A stretch of DNA of 64,000 nucleotides from Actinomadura rubteroloni (GTDB lineage: Bacteria; Actinomycetota; Actinomycetes; Streptosporangiales; Streptosporangiaceae). The DNA is taken from positions 595,231-659,230 of the forward strand of contig NZ_MTBP01000003.1 of NCBI RefSeq assembly GCF_002911665.1, in the 5' to 3' direction. The translations under genes and the position numbers were made by a program. The notes beneath the pieces were generated by a model, which did no database searches, had not been told where the DNA came from, and worked only from the letters and a program-made list of their open reading frames with translations. Below, piece by piece: positions 16,759 to 24,688 of the stretch (position 1 is the first letter of the stretch; every line of letters begins with the position of its first letter).

Positions 16759-18993
16759 TCATTTCTCACCGCTTTTTTCGTCGCTTGTTCGACCAATTCT
16801 CGGGACGACTCGAAGTCGCGGTTTGACGCGCTCGGCAATCTCGGTTTCGACGTCCGCGCGAAGTGCTCCGAAACGCTGTGCGCTTTCGCGGATGAAGTCG
16901 CGTCCGTCTCTCAGCGGTTCGCCGAGGGGTCGCGTCCGTCCGGTCACGGGTGCTGCCGTCCGCGCGTCAATACAGGGACGCATGGCGATCTCGAAGGCGT
17001 CCAGCGCTCCGAGGTCGTCTCGGGTCAGTGGCGCAAAGCGCGGTGCGAGCGTGGACGCGTCGCGGTATTCCGCCTGGAAAGTGACTTGAGTGCGGACGGT
17101 TCCCAGCACCGCGTTTGTGACGTCTGCACTCAGTTGGTCTAGGTACTGGTACGCCATGTTGACGCCGAGTCCCAGGCCGCGCGCTTGGGCGAGCATTTCG
17201 GCAAAATCGTCCGCTCTCCCGAAGTGCATGAATTCTTGAAATTCATCGAGATAGGCGAAGGTCGCGTGTCGCCGGTCCGCCGGAACGGACGCCCGACTAA
17301 GCGTGATCTGCCAGAGCGTCGAGACGAGTAGCGCACCGAGCAAATGCGCGGCGTCTGGCCCGATCCTGCCTTTCTGAAGCGGCACAAGTATGATTTTGTG
17401 CTCGCGGTACAGCGTGGACAGGTCAACGCCGTTGCTCTGTCCGAGCATGAGCCGCAGCGCGGTACGGGTGGAAAACGCACGAATCTTGTTCATGGAAGGG
17501 CCGATGACTTGCGCCCGTTCTGGCTCGCTCATCGCGTCATAAGCGGTCCAGAATCCGCGCACGGCGTCCGGAATCGGTTGTCGCAGGAGGTCCCGGCGAA
17601 ATTCGTCGTCGGTGAGCAGCGCCGGTATCTCAACGACCGTGAACGAACGTCCGCCGGGCGCTCTCGTGTACGCCAGCGTCAGTAGGCAATTCCGCATAAC
17701 GTCCGCCGTTCGCGGTCCCCAAGAATCGCGCCACAGGGACGCGAACACATGGACTACTTGGTCCACCATGAGTTCCCGCGCGTGCTCATCAGATGTGTCC
17801 ACAGAAAGCAAGTTAAAGCCGGTCGGATAGTCCAACGACGCAGCGTCGATCACCACAACATCGTCGATTCTGTTGTCGGGAATCCGGGCGGTGATGTCCT
17901 CAATTAGATCGGCCTTTGGGTCGATAACCAACACCCCCCGGCCGGCCGCGATATCCTGCAATATCAGATTGGCGAGCAGAACAGACTTACCTGATCCGGT
18001 CGGCCCTTGAATCATTACGTGCCTCAGCCGGTCATCTGCCGTCAGCGCCAATGGCCGGGATTCCATCCCCGGATAGTTGCTGTCAGCGATGACGAGGCCC
18101 GTCCGCCGCATTCGCGACGGCGGCGGCAACTGGCGCGCGGACCCGACGCTGAGACCGGGAACGGTGAGCCCCTGTGTCGGCAACGCCAGCAGTGCCGCAG
18201 CTTCCGCAGCCGACAGCAGCATTGGCCACCATGCGGACGTGACCGGCATCGCGCGGCGCGCAGCTCGCCGCGCGACTACCCGTGTCGGCAAGGCGCGTGC
18301 CCGTATGCGCGTCTCAGGGCCGCTTACAGCCGACAGGCCACCGAGGACACCCGCCAGCAGCAACGCCGCGCGTGAGCGGTGCGACGCGCGGACCGCGACG
18401 CGTCCGGACGCGTCCAGCAACGGAAAACTGTTTTTCTCCGCAACCGCCTTAGCGATGTCGTCGGGCGCACCGCGTGCCACTTTCACGCGCCGAGTAGCCG
18501 AGACAACCCATTGCACGCAAACCATTTCGTCCGAGCCGAGCGGGTACATCGTGGCGAGCACACCAGCGATAGCGCTTTCACCATGCCCGTAGTCAAGCGT
18601 CCGCCACCGTCGGCTACTCCTCAGTTCACGCGCGCGGCGGAACTTCGGATATTCCAACCCTTCGGGATCTTCTTCAAGGCGCAATCCCGGCATTGCCGCC
18701 GTCAGGCGCGTAATCATCGCTGGCGCTAGGTGCGCCTGAATGAGTATGTGATGCGTGATGCCCCGAGCCGTTCCACGTACTTCTACGACAAGTGGCCACC
18801 GACCCGAAAGCGGACCGATCAGGTACAGGGCCGCTGTTACCGTCTCCACCGAGAGATCAGCGGGAAGCCGCATTTTGTACGCGACTAAACCCGCGCGCCA
18901 CCTCCGGCGGTCCATCCAGCCCGCTGTCACGACGATCACGGCACACAAACCAGCGACGGCAAGCACAAAAATTGCCGATTCCCGGTAATTCAT
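16759..18993 (-). CDS. VirD4/TraG-like conjugative transfer ATPase
   Basis: A 744-residue membrane-anchored motor. There is one N-terminal transmembrane segment (8-26) and a non-catalytic region to about 310. The Walker A motif GPTGSGKSV lies near 330, followed by VLVIDPKADL, and Walker B is in FAYLDEFQEF. ARGLGLGVNMAYQYLDQL resembles the TraG/TrwB motor rather than FtsK-like TraB, and no FtsK gamma domain is seen at the C-terminus. It should drive DNA of the element into a recipient. No other type IV secretion components are present. First gene of the minus-strand operon. Confidence 0.85.
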   Translation of the reverse strand: MNYRESAIFVLAVAGLCAVIVVTAGWMDRRRWRAGLVAYKMRLPADLSVETVTAALYLIGPLSGRWPLVVEVRGTARGITHHILIQAHLAPAMITRLTAAMPGLRLEEDPEGLEYPKFRRARELRSSRRWRTLDYGHGESAIAGVLATMYPLGSDEMVCVQWVVSATRRVKVARGAPDDIAKAVAEKNSFPLLDASGRVAVRASHRSRAALLLAGVLGGLSAVSGPETRIRARALPTRVVARRAARRAMPVTSAWWPMLLSAAEAAALLALPTQGLTVPGLSVGSARQLPPPSRMRRTGLVIADSNYPGMESRPLALTADDRLRHVMIQGPTGSGKSVLLANLILQDIAAGRGVLVIDPKADLIEDITARIPDNRIDDVVVIDAASLDYPTGFNLLSVDTSDEHARELMVDQVVHVFASLWRDSWGPRTADVMRNCLLTLAYTRAPGGRSFTVVEIPALLTDDEFRRDLLRQPIPDAVRGFWTAYDAMSEPERAQVIGPSMNKIRAFSTRTALRLMLGQSNGVDLSTLYREHKIILVPLQKGRIGPDAAHLLGALLVSTLWQITLSRASVPADRRHATFAYLDEFQEFMHFGRADDFAEMLAQARGLGLGVNMAYQYLDQLSADVTNAVLGTVRTQVTFQAEYRDASTLAPRFAPLTRDDLGALDAFEIAMRPCIDARTAAPVTGRTRPLGEPLRDGRDFIRESAQRFGALRADVETEIAERVKPRLRVVPRIGRTSDEKSGEK

Positions 18994-19002
18994 GCCGGCC
19001 GC

Positions 19003-19182
19003 CTAGTAACGGCGGCGGAATCCAACCGCCCAAAAAACGATGACGAGAATGGCCGCACCGATCAAAGGAAGGATCGGGATCAACCAATCACTGACGAGGC
19101 GACCCACGTACGCGAGGACCGGGATCGCAATGAGAAACGCGAGGATTCGGCCCATCCACGGACGTCGGTAGTACATGCGCAT
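19003..19182 (-). CDS. Small two-helix membrane protein
   Basis: 59 residues beginning MRMYYRRPWMGRILAFLIAI with two transmembrane helices (about 11-28 and 33-53) and a basic end (GFRRRY). The start is chosen on GGGAG 8 bp upstream. It ends 9 bp before the transfer ATPase gene, so it is probably the first gene of that operon and a small partner of the ATPase in the membrane. Family not recognised. Confidence 0.65.
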   Translation of the reverse strand: MRMYYRRPWMGRILAFLIAIPVLAYVGRLVSDWLIPILPLIGAAILVIVFWAVGFRRRY

Positions 19183-19456
19183 GATGCGTCTCCCATCGGC
19201 TGATGTTTCATCAATACCGATGGTGCGAGAACAGGTCCGTTTGAAACAAGCCACATTTAAAGGCAGGCCAACAGGGACCCATCACGGCAGTCAGTTAGGA
19301 AGTTACCAAGTCAAGGAAAACGTGGCAGTTATTGGCATCGGTGCAGGTCAGCGGAAGATGATCTAGTATGGGTCGGGCACGAAAGTTTCCCACCGACGAC
19401 CCGCAAAGACGCAGGTCACCGGAAGGCAACGCGAACAGGAGGAGCCCTCAAGTCCG

Positions 19457-19906
19457 ATGATCAGTGACGATCACCCCGCCGACACGACACCGCCACCTAG
19501 CCGGGAACAGGTTCACGACGCGCTACGCACGACAGTCCGGCATGGCGCGGCCGCAGCGAACCTCACCGTCTTCACGCCCACCGTCATTGACCTTCTCGCC
19601 CCTCCCAACGGGGACGAGGACTCGAATATGACACGCGCCGCTATAGCGGAAAACCTCATCCGCAAAGGGATTACAGCCGTTGAAGAACATGACGGCCCGG
19701 CGGTCGGGAGCGCCCTGCGTATTATGCTCGGACTCGCGTCCGGTACCGCAGTGCTTTCGGTCGAGCAACGCAGACGCCAAGCCGCACGCGCCATCGGTAT
19801 ACAGCCAGACACGTTCCGACGAGACAACCACTCGCGCCGATATTTCCTCGAACTCGCTTTTGCGATTCACTCACTTATCGAGAGTCGTTCAGCGGGCACG
19901 AGATAG
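19457..19906 (+). CDS. Element-encoded protein of unknown function
   Basis: A 149-residue soluble protein, mostly helical. Its middle (MTRAAIAENLIRKGITAVEEHDGPAVGSALRIMLGL) and C-terminal part (EQRRRQAARAIGIQPDTFRRDNHSRRYFLELAFAIHSL) have the look of a regulator of the kind found beside XRE/DUF397 genes. AGGAGGAG lies 12 bp upstream. It is divergent from the transfer operon across a 274-bp gap with no other gene, so it could control transfer. Confidence 0.7.
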   Translation: MISDDHPADTTPPPSREQVHDALRTTVRHGAAAANLTVFTPTVIDLLAPPNGDEDSNMTRAAIAENLIRKGITAVEEHDGPAVGSALRIMLGLASGTAVLSVEQRRRQAARAIGIQPDTFRRDNHSRRYFLELAFAIHSLIESRSAGTR

Positions 19907-19977
19907 CACACTTCCAGGCGAAAAGACCGGGCGAAGGTCCCGAACGGGAACCCCGCCCTTCCCCGGCACGCCGGACA

Positions 19978-20017
19978 GCAGAAACGCCCCTCGTTCGGTT
20001 GAACAAGGGGCGCTCTG
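19978..20017. terminator. Bidirectional hairpin terminator
   Basis: CAGAAACGCCCCTCGTTC pairs with GAACAAGGGGCGCTCTG around GGTT. It lies between the convergent unknown gene and the DUF397 gene, and its outer stem resembles the terminator after int. Confidence 0.75.
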
Positions 20018-20044
20018 TAGGCGGAGCGGGTATCGCCGGTTCGA

Positions 20045-20230
20045 CTAGAGGTTCTTAACCGCTCCGATGAATTCCCGGAACATCTGCCGAGGAAGGGGCA
20101 CCTTCGGCCCGTCCGGGTTCTTGCTGTCGCGAACAAGTACCGTTCCGGCCGTGTTGGCAAGTTCGACGCATTCGCCTCCGTTGCCAAGGCTTCTCTTGGC
20201 CTTTCGCCAAGTCAGATCGCTCAAGTCCAT
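20045..20230 (-). CDS. DUF397 protein
   Basis: 61 residues with the DUF397 hallmarks: WRKAKRSLGNGGECVELA and VLVRDSKNPDGPKVPL. Such proteins occur as partners of XRE regulators with a DUF5753 domain (WhiJ/BldB-type pairs) in actinomycetes. Its start overlaps the stop of the XRE gene by 10 bp, so the two are made together. It presumably modulates the regulator. Confidence 0.92.
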   Translation of the reverse strand: MDLSDLTWRKAKRSLGNGGECVELANTAGTVLVRDSKNPDGPKVPLPRQMFREFIGAVKNL

Positions 20231-21045
20231 CGTTCCGCAATCACCTTCCGAATGAACTCCCGTGATTGGTCCACGGGAAGCGCGTTAGCCCTAAGTTCGA
20301 TCAGGATTCCATGCAAGACCGTCAGGTCATGACGGTCGTCTACAGTGAAGCCTCTTAGCGAGTTCTCCACGTAGGCGACTTGTCCGGCATCATCCATTGT
20401 ACCAACTACGAAACTGCTACCATTCCCCTGGTGGTCCCCGCTCGATCGAACAATCTGCACGGTGACGTTGGGAAGGTCACTGAGTGCGAGCAGGTGTTCC
20501 AATTGCTCACGCATAATTTCTTCGGTACCGACTTGCCGGTAAAGGACTTGTTCGTCTACGAGGAATACGACTTGGGGAGGTCGAGGTTCTTCCCGCGTGA
20601 GTACCGCTTGCCTTGCGAGTCGCTTTTCTATCTCCCTTACGTCGCCCTTGAGCAGGACGGCCATGTACGCGCGTGTTTGCGCGAGTCCCGACAAGACGCT
20701 TAGTTGGTAGCTTTCCAGGATATCCGCGTGCTCTTCCGACTCTTGCCAGTCGAACCATACGCTAGCGGGATATCCGTCCTGCGAAAGGTTATCCCAGAGA
20801 CGGACCAGGGAGCCGCTGGCATTAAGGTACTTATCGGCTTTTTCGACGAAATCCGGACTTGGCCGATGCCTTCCGTTTTCGATCTTGCTGACAGCGGATT
20901 CGGTGACGTTCGTCGCCGCCGCAAGAGCGGCTTGCTTGATTTTGAGTTTTTCGCGCAGTCCGCGTAGATGTTCGCCAAATGCCTTCTTTGCCGGAGTGGG
21001 AGCCGACCTGTCCCCTGAGCGCTTCCGGCGCGGCTGGTCTGCCAT
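20221..21045 (-). CDS. XRE-family regulator with DUF5753 domain
   Basis: 274 residues. The N-terminal XRE HTH covers about 22-80 (FGEHLRGLREKLKIKQAALAAATNVTESAVSKIENG), and the DUF5753 effector domain (YQLSVLSGLAQTRAYMAVLL ... LPNVTVQIVRSSGDHQGNGSSFVV) fills the rest. Start ATG with AAGGAG 8 bp upstream is preferred over longer in-frame starts. Probably the master switch of the element, acting with the DUF397 partner; the divergent gene cluster across 165 bp is the likely target. Confidence 0.92.
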   Translation of the reverse strand: MADQPRRKRSGDRSAPTPAKKAFGEHLRGLREKLKIKQAALAAATNVTESAVSKIENGRHRPSPDFVEKADKYLNASGSLVRLWDNLSQDGYPASVWFDWQESEEHADILESYQLSVLSGLAQTRAYMAVLLKGDVREIEKRLARQAVLTREEPRPPQVVFLVDEQVLYRQVGTEEIMREQLEHLLALSDLPNVTVQIVRSSGDHQGNGSSFVVGTMDDAGQVAYVENSLRGFTVDDRHDLTVLHGILIELRANALPVDQSREFIRKVIAERWT

Positions 21046-21071
21046 TTCGGACACTCCTTCCACTTGAGCGA

Positions 21072-21092
21072 ACTTGCGCGCTACTTGCGCGC
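21072..21092. promoter_or_regulatory. Direct-repeat operator candidate upstream of the XRE gene
   Basis: ACTTGCGCGC is repeated with an 11-bp period (21072-21081, 21083-21092), followed by a degenerate TTGCGTG copy, in the gap between divergent genes. One-turn spacing suggests side-by-side binding of the XRE regulator. Confidence 0.45.
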
Positions 21093-21210
21093 CTTGCGTG
21101 TCTGGTCTCAAGGATGACACATGTTGAGCGTTTCCGGTGCTCAAGCTGCGCACTGATTCGGCAAGTGGCTTCATAGGTGACACACGCACGTCGATCAGGG
21201 CAGGAACCCC

Positions 21211-21483
21211 GTGAAAGCTGCGCCACCCCCCATACCGGTCATACCTATCGAGTCGATCATGCTTCCGGTGCGCGACAACGCACCGAAGAGGGCAGAGGAC
21301 TTCGGCGTCACGCTCTGTCGCTTGGGCGACCTCAGCGAGTCCACGGCCGGTCCTCGGGCGCTGGCATTCTCCGAACTGACGATGAACGTTCTCAGGCACG
21401 CATCAAAGGCGACGGTGAATGAACGCCTCGCGCCAAACCAGGAAGTGAGGTCCTGGCTTATGAGAATCGGGTGGAGCGCATGA
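21211..21483 (+). CDS. Element-encoded small protein of unknown function
   Basis: 90 residues from a GTG start with a Pro-rich N-terminus. LAFSELTMNVLRHASKATV resembles the N-box helix of anti-sigma-factor-type histidine-kinase-like ATPases (ELxxNAxxHA), but the protein is too short for the whole fold. Its stop overlaps the next start (ATGA). Divergent from the XRE gene. Confidence 0.6.
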   Translation: MKAAPPPIPVIPIESIMLPVRDNAPKRAEDFGVTLCRLGDLSESTAGPRALAFSELTMNVLRHASKATVNERLAPNQEVRSWLMRIGWSA

Positions 21484-21788
21484 CCACGCGCACGCCAGAG
21501 CAGACAAGCGGAGAGGCACATCCGCCGAACGCACGCAGGATGTATCTCGGAGGACTTCGGACTTCCTTGAAGGGAGACCCGCGTCTGTCCGTGAAGATGG
21601 TGGATGACCGTGGGTTGGTGTACCTGGAAGTCACCGAACCCACACGAGACAACACGGTGGAAGTCGGCGCGGACTTCATCGACGGTCAGTGGATGTTCAT
21701 CCGACGCGAGGATGGCTTCCGCATGGGACACGCAATGGATTGCTTCGGAGCCACGCGCATAATTCAGATCGTCCTCGGACTCGGGTGA
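21480..21788 (+). CDS. Element-encoded small protein of unknown function
   Basis: 102 residues (MTTRTPEQTSGEAHPPNARR). A single small beta-rich domain is suggested by MYLGGLRTSLKGDPRLSVKMVDDRGLVYLEV and FIDGQWMFIRREDG. Coupled by ATGA to the gene before it. Family not recognised, but such one-domain proteins commonly accompany XRE/DUF397 loci. Confidence 0.6.
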   Translation: MTTRTPEQTSGEAHPPNARRMYLGGLRTSLKGDPRLSVKMVDDRGLVYLEVTEPTRDNTVEVGADFIDGQWMFIRREDGFRMGHAMDCFGATRIIQIVLGLG

Positions 21789-21861
21789 CGCTTCCATTCA
21801 CTCCGCACGGCGGAAGGTCAACCTTTTGGTCGCGATCACCGCCGGGAATAGGAACCACGGC

Positions 21862-22167
21862 ATGAAGAGATCGAGTCTTTCCCCGCACACCGTCCGACAT
21901 CTCGCCGCAAAGGGGGCACCGCAGGCCGCCACCAAAGACACGTCCCAGGAACCCCAAGAGGATCGGTGGAGCAAGCCTCAGCTTTCCTCCGATGGCACGT
22001 GGTCATGCCGACTGCGCGTACCGCTCAGCTATGCCCAGGAGAAGGCGGGCCTTCTGTATTTCGTGATCGCAGCGACGCGCGAGGAACTTGCGCGGCTCAT
22101 GGAGCACGAGGACGAGCGCGCCGCGCGTTTCGAACTTCCCGCCTACCATCACCGGGACACCTGCTGA
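21862..22167 (+). CDS. Element-encoded small protein of unknown function
   Basis: 101 residues from MKRSSLSPHTVRHLAAKG; an upstream in-frame start at 21826 is also possible. There is a basic disordered N-terminus, then SSDGTWSCRLRVPLSYAQEKAGLLYFVIAATREELARLMEHE, an alpha/beta segment. The stop overlaps the next start (TGATG). Unknown function. Confidence 0.55.
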   Translation: MKRSSLSPHTVRHLAAKGAPQAATKDTSQEPQEDRWSKPQLSSDGTWSCRLRVPLSYAQEKAGLLYFVIAATREELARLMEHEDERAARFELPAYHHRDTC

Positions 22168-22583
22168 TGACGAGCCACGAGCGAATCCCTGATCTCGTCA
22201 ACGCCTACGACTTGGTGGGGGCCGCATACCAGGAAGCCATGCAGCGCGCAGGACTCATGGGAGGGATGATCACAAAGGTCAACGCTCTCGCCCGTGACCG
22301 ACTTCGAGAAATCTACGCCGAAGCGGAACAGGGACCGACCTACACGGTCATGATCAATAAATGGACGGTGCATCTGTCCGGTCTTCGAGCGGCGAAACGC
22401 GGTGACGGGCGGACTTGCAATGCGCTGACGCGTGCATGGGAGACCTTTACGCCGGTCGCGTCCCATACTGACCTGAAAGACGCAATGGCAGCGGTGCGCG
22501 CGACCGCGAAGAAGTGGGATCTGCGCGTGTGTTCGCACTGTGCGCATGCCATCGCTTGGCAACCCGACGCGCCCGCCAAATGA
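22167..22583 (+). CDS. Element-encoded small protein with C-terminal CxxC
   Basis: 138 residues, mainly helical (IPDLVNAYDLVGAAYQEAMQRAGLMGG; AMAAVRATAKKWDLRVC). CSHCAHAIAW near the C-terminus could bind zinc or act in thiol chemistry. Last gene of the element before its non-coding right end. Function unknown. Confidence 0.6.
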   Translation: MTSHERIPDLVNAYDLVGAAYQEAMQRAGLMGGMITKVNALARDRLREIYAEAEQGPTYTVMINKWTVHLSGLRAAKRGDGRTCNALTRAWETFTPVASHTDLKDAMAAVRATAKKWDLRVCSHCAHAIAWQPDAPAK

Positions 22584-22586
22584 ACC

Positions 22587-22857
22587 CCTCCGGCCGGACG
22601 GTTGCCACTGTCCCGTGTGGCCCGACGAAGCAAGTCCTGTCCGGCCGGAGGTAACCACGGCTCCCCGGACCAACAGGGACAGTCCGGGGAGCGCTCACAC
22701 GGGCGCACACGCTGAGAGTGCAAGCCCTGTGAGCACAGCCCCCCGGGGGGATCGAACCTCCCTTTTCTCCCCCTGGGGGGCTGCCCTGTCCGACGCGAGC
22801 GGACAGCGGGAGCCACCGCAGGGAGCCAACCCCAACGTTCCCGCCCCTACGGCTCCC
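22587..22857. repeat. Cluster of strong inverted repeats in the element's non-coding right end
   Basis: Gene-free 22584-22861 holds four inverted repeats. CCTCCGGCCGGAC at 22587-22599 pairs perfectly with 22639-22651. CTCCCCGGAC at 22661-22670 pairs perfectly with 22682-22691. CAGCCCCCC at 22736-22744 pairs with 22775-22783. GGGAGCC at 22808-22814 pairs with GGCTCCC at 22851-22857. One may be the terminator of the cargo genes; four together suggest an origin, oriT or packaging-like site. Confidence 0.6.
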
Positions 22858-22861
22858 CACT

Positions 22862-23596
22862 TCATGAGGTCACCACACGGTATCCGCGCAGGTCAGCAGC
22901 TTTCCACCTGACTCCCTCAGATTCGATGCGCAATCCCCTTGCTACCGGTCCGGGCAGCGGCGCCCGCTCGGCGCCGACGAGCAGCGCGTCGGCCGGGTGC
23001 GGGCTCCGCAGGCTGAACACCCGGCCCGACTCGGTGCGGTGGACGAGCACCACCCGCACGTCCGCGCCGAGCACGGGCCGCGCCGCGCGGACGGCCAGGT
23101 GCCCGACGACGCCGTCCCCGACGACGAGCAGCGTGCGCGGCGCGAACGCCCGCAGCTCCTCCAGCGCGTACCGGGCGACCGCGAGCGGTTCGAGCAGCGG
23201 CGCGAGCGTGACGTCCGTGGACGCGGGCAGCGGCAGGACCATCCCGCCCGCCACCGCCGACGCGGGCAGCAGCGTGCGCTCCTGGAACAGGCCGTCGACG
23301 TTGTGGCCCAGCAGGAAGCCCGGATCGTGGGGATGCGTCGGGTTGACGGTGACGAGCGTGCCGGGCGCGAGCGCGTCCGGCACGCCCGGGCCGACGGCCG
23401 CGACCCGGCCGACGCCCTCGTGCCCGATCACCGGCGCCGGGTCGTCGCGCAGGCCGCGCAGCATTTGCAGGTCCGTCCCGCACAGCCCCGCGTACAGGGT
23501 CGCGACGCTCAGCTCGCCCGGCCCGGGGGACGGCGTCGGCCGCGGGACGACCGACACCCCGCCGCCGCTCCGCACGATCGCCCGGTGGACGCTCAT
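22862..23596 (-). pseudogene. 5' part of zinc-type alcohol dehydrogenase, truncated by the integrated element
   Basis: It encodes the catalytic and early cofactor domains of a medium-chain dehydrogenase: GLCGTDLQML (catalytic zinc Cys), GHEGVGRVAAVG (zinc His/Glu), and VVGDGVVGHLAV (Rossmann). The four-Cys structural zinc loop is missing (NPTHPHDPGFLLGHN instead). Host sequence ends at GPVA, and about 25 element-encoded residues follow to the stop. The start overlaps the ROK kinase stop (ATGA). The gene corresponds by position to acbL-type cyclitol dehydrogenases. The short product is unlikely to be active; excision of the element would restore 363 residues. Confidence 0.88.
22941..22957. other. 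attR core of the integrative element
   Basis: GCTACCGGTCCGGGCAG; the left half is element DNA and the right half is dehydrogenase gene. Shared ACCGG is at 22944-22948. Combining the inner arms of both junctions gives an element core of GCTACCGG-C-CCGGTAGC, an 8-bp perfect inverted repeat around one base. Confidence 0.75.
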
Positions 23597-24615
23597 CGCG
23601 CCCCCGTCCCGAGCGCCGCGAGCCCGGCCCCGACGAGCCCGTCCGCCTCGCCCGGCGCGCAGACGCGGATCCGGTCGAGCGTCCAGGCCGGGTCGCGCTC
23701 GCCGGTCAAGTAGAGGCCCTCGCGGCGCAGATGGCCGAGCAGGGCGCGGTGATAGTGAGAGCCGAGGCCCGCCGCGACGCCGCCGGTGAACGCGACCAGG
23801 TCGAGGTCGGGGTCCAGGCAGAGCGCGGTGCGGACGACGTCGGCGACCGGCCCGGTGGCGGCGGCCAGCAGCTCGGCGGCCAGCGGGTCGCCGTCGTCCA
23901 GCGCCGCCGCGAACGCCGTCTCCAGCGGCTCGCCGCGCGCGGTCCGCACGCCGAGCGGCGCCGCGTCCCACGCCGCGCCCCGCCGGTCGCGCAGGACGCC
24001 CGCGAGCCGCCGGATCCCCGGCCCGGACGCGAACGCCGCGACGTGCCCGGGCCGTCCGCAGGCGCAGTCGAGGGCCACCGGAGCGCCGCCGAGCGCGGTG
24101 GACGCGGGCAGGTGCCCGATCTCGCCCTGGAGCCCGCAGCCGTCGACCGGGATCGTCCCGGTGCGGCGGTCGATCGTGCGGCACGCGATCCCGGTGCTGA
24201 CGGTCACGAGCATGATCTTGCGGCGGTCGCGGGTGGCGCCCGCCAGGTGGAGGAGCGCGGCGGTGACGTCGTTGACGACCGTCCAGGCGACGTCCGGCCG
24301 CGCCGCCGCCAGCGCCGCGCGCAGGTCGAACGGCTCGGCGTGCGCGCCCCACAGCGGGGCCGACGCGTAGACCGTCCCGGTGCGGTGGTCGAGGGCCGCG
24401 CCGAACGACACGCCCGCCGCGCCGTCGGGCGGGACCGCGTCGGCGAGCAGCCGGACCAGCTCCGCGCGCAGCGCGGCGACGTCGGCGTCCGGACGGTGCG
24501 CGCGGCTCGGGGACGGCACCCGCCGCACGGCGCCGAGCCCGCGCCCGGGGGACCAGCCCGCCCAGCGCACATGGGTGCCGCCGACGTCGATGACCGTGAT
24601 CGTGCGCTCAGGCAT
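23593..24615 (-). CDS. ROK-family kinase, probable C7-cyclitol or sugar kinase
   Basis: 340 residues. The N-terminal phosphate motif is VIDVGGTHVRWAGW, GVSFGAALDHRTG and WTVVNDVTAALL give the sugar-binding segment, VSTGIACR the second phosphate loop, and LDCACGRPGHVAAFASG is the ROK signature region with part of the zinc-binding Cys cluster. It sits directly before the split dehydrogenase (ATGA overlap), the place of the valiolone 7-kinase in acarbose-type operons. Phosphorylation of a cyclitol is therefore the favoured role; a glucokinase role cannot be excluded. Confidence 0.88.
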   Translation of the reverse strand: MPERTITVIDVGGTHVRWAGWSPGRGLGAVRRVPSPSRAHRPDADVAALRAELVRLLADAVPPDGAAGVSFGAALDHRTGTVYASAPLWGAHAEPFDLRAALAAARPDVAWTVVNDVTAALLHLAGATRDRRKIMLVTVSTGIACRTIDRRTGTIPVDGCGLQGEIGHLPASTALGGAPVALDCACGRPGHVAAFASGPGIRRLAGVLRDRRGAAWDAAPLGVRTARGEPLETAFAAALDDGDPLAAELLAAATGPVADVVRTALCLDPDLDLVAFTGGVAAGLGSHYHRALLGHLRREGLYLTGERDPAWTLDRIRVCAPGEADGLVGAGLAALGTGAR

Positions 24616-24688
24616 GGGGGTCCTCGGCGGCCGGCCGTCCGGCGGGGACCGGCCCGATCAGCAGAGTCACACGGATTGACCGGGCCCG

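Larger units (their letters stand above)
12456..22948. mobile_element. Integrative (AICE-like) element of about 10.5 kb inserted in a dehydrogenase gene
   Basis: Boundaries are the ACCGG repeats at 12456-12460 and 22944-22948, a unit of 10,488 bp. Contents fit an actinomycete integrative and transferable element: integrase at the left end, excisionase, replication-relaxation protein, VirD4/TraG-like ATPase, lipoprotein and small membrane proteins, XRE regulator with DUF397 partner, and small cargo genes. Its base composition is visibly lower in GC than the flanks, with A/T third positions common. There is no tRNA at either end. The target is a protein-coding gene inside a biosynthetic operon. 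No RepSA-type initiator and no relaxase were recognised. Confidence 0.88.

Noticed and set aside
21697..21957. 86-residue minus-strand frame with CPLC in the element
   Set aside because: Overlaps two better-supported plus-strand genes and has no ribosome site or family match.
22736..22783. tRNA-like T-loop (minus strand GGTTCGATC) in the right end of the element
   Set aside because: No anticodon arm, D-arm or acceptor stem can be folded around it; the stem has a mismatch. The surrounding bases are explained by a simple inverted repeat.
12456..22948. Prophage
   Set aside because: No capsid, terminase, tail or lysis proteins; the gene set fits a small integrative transferable element.
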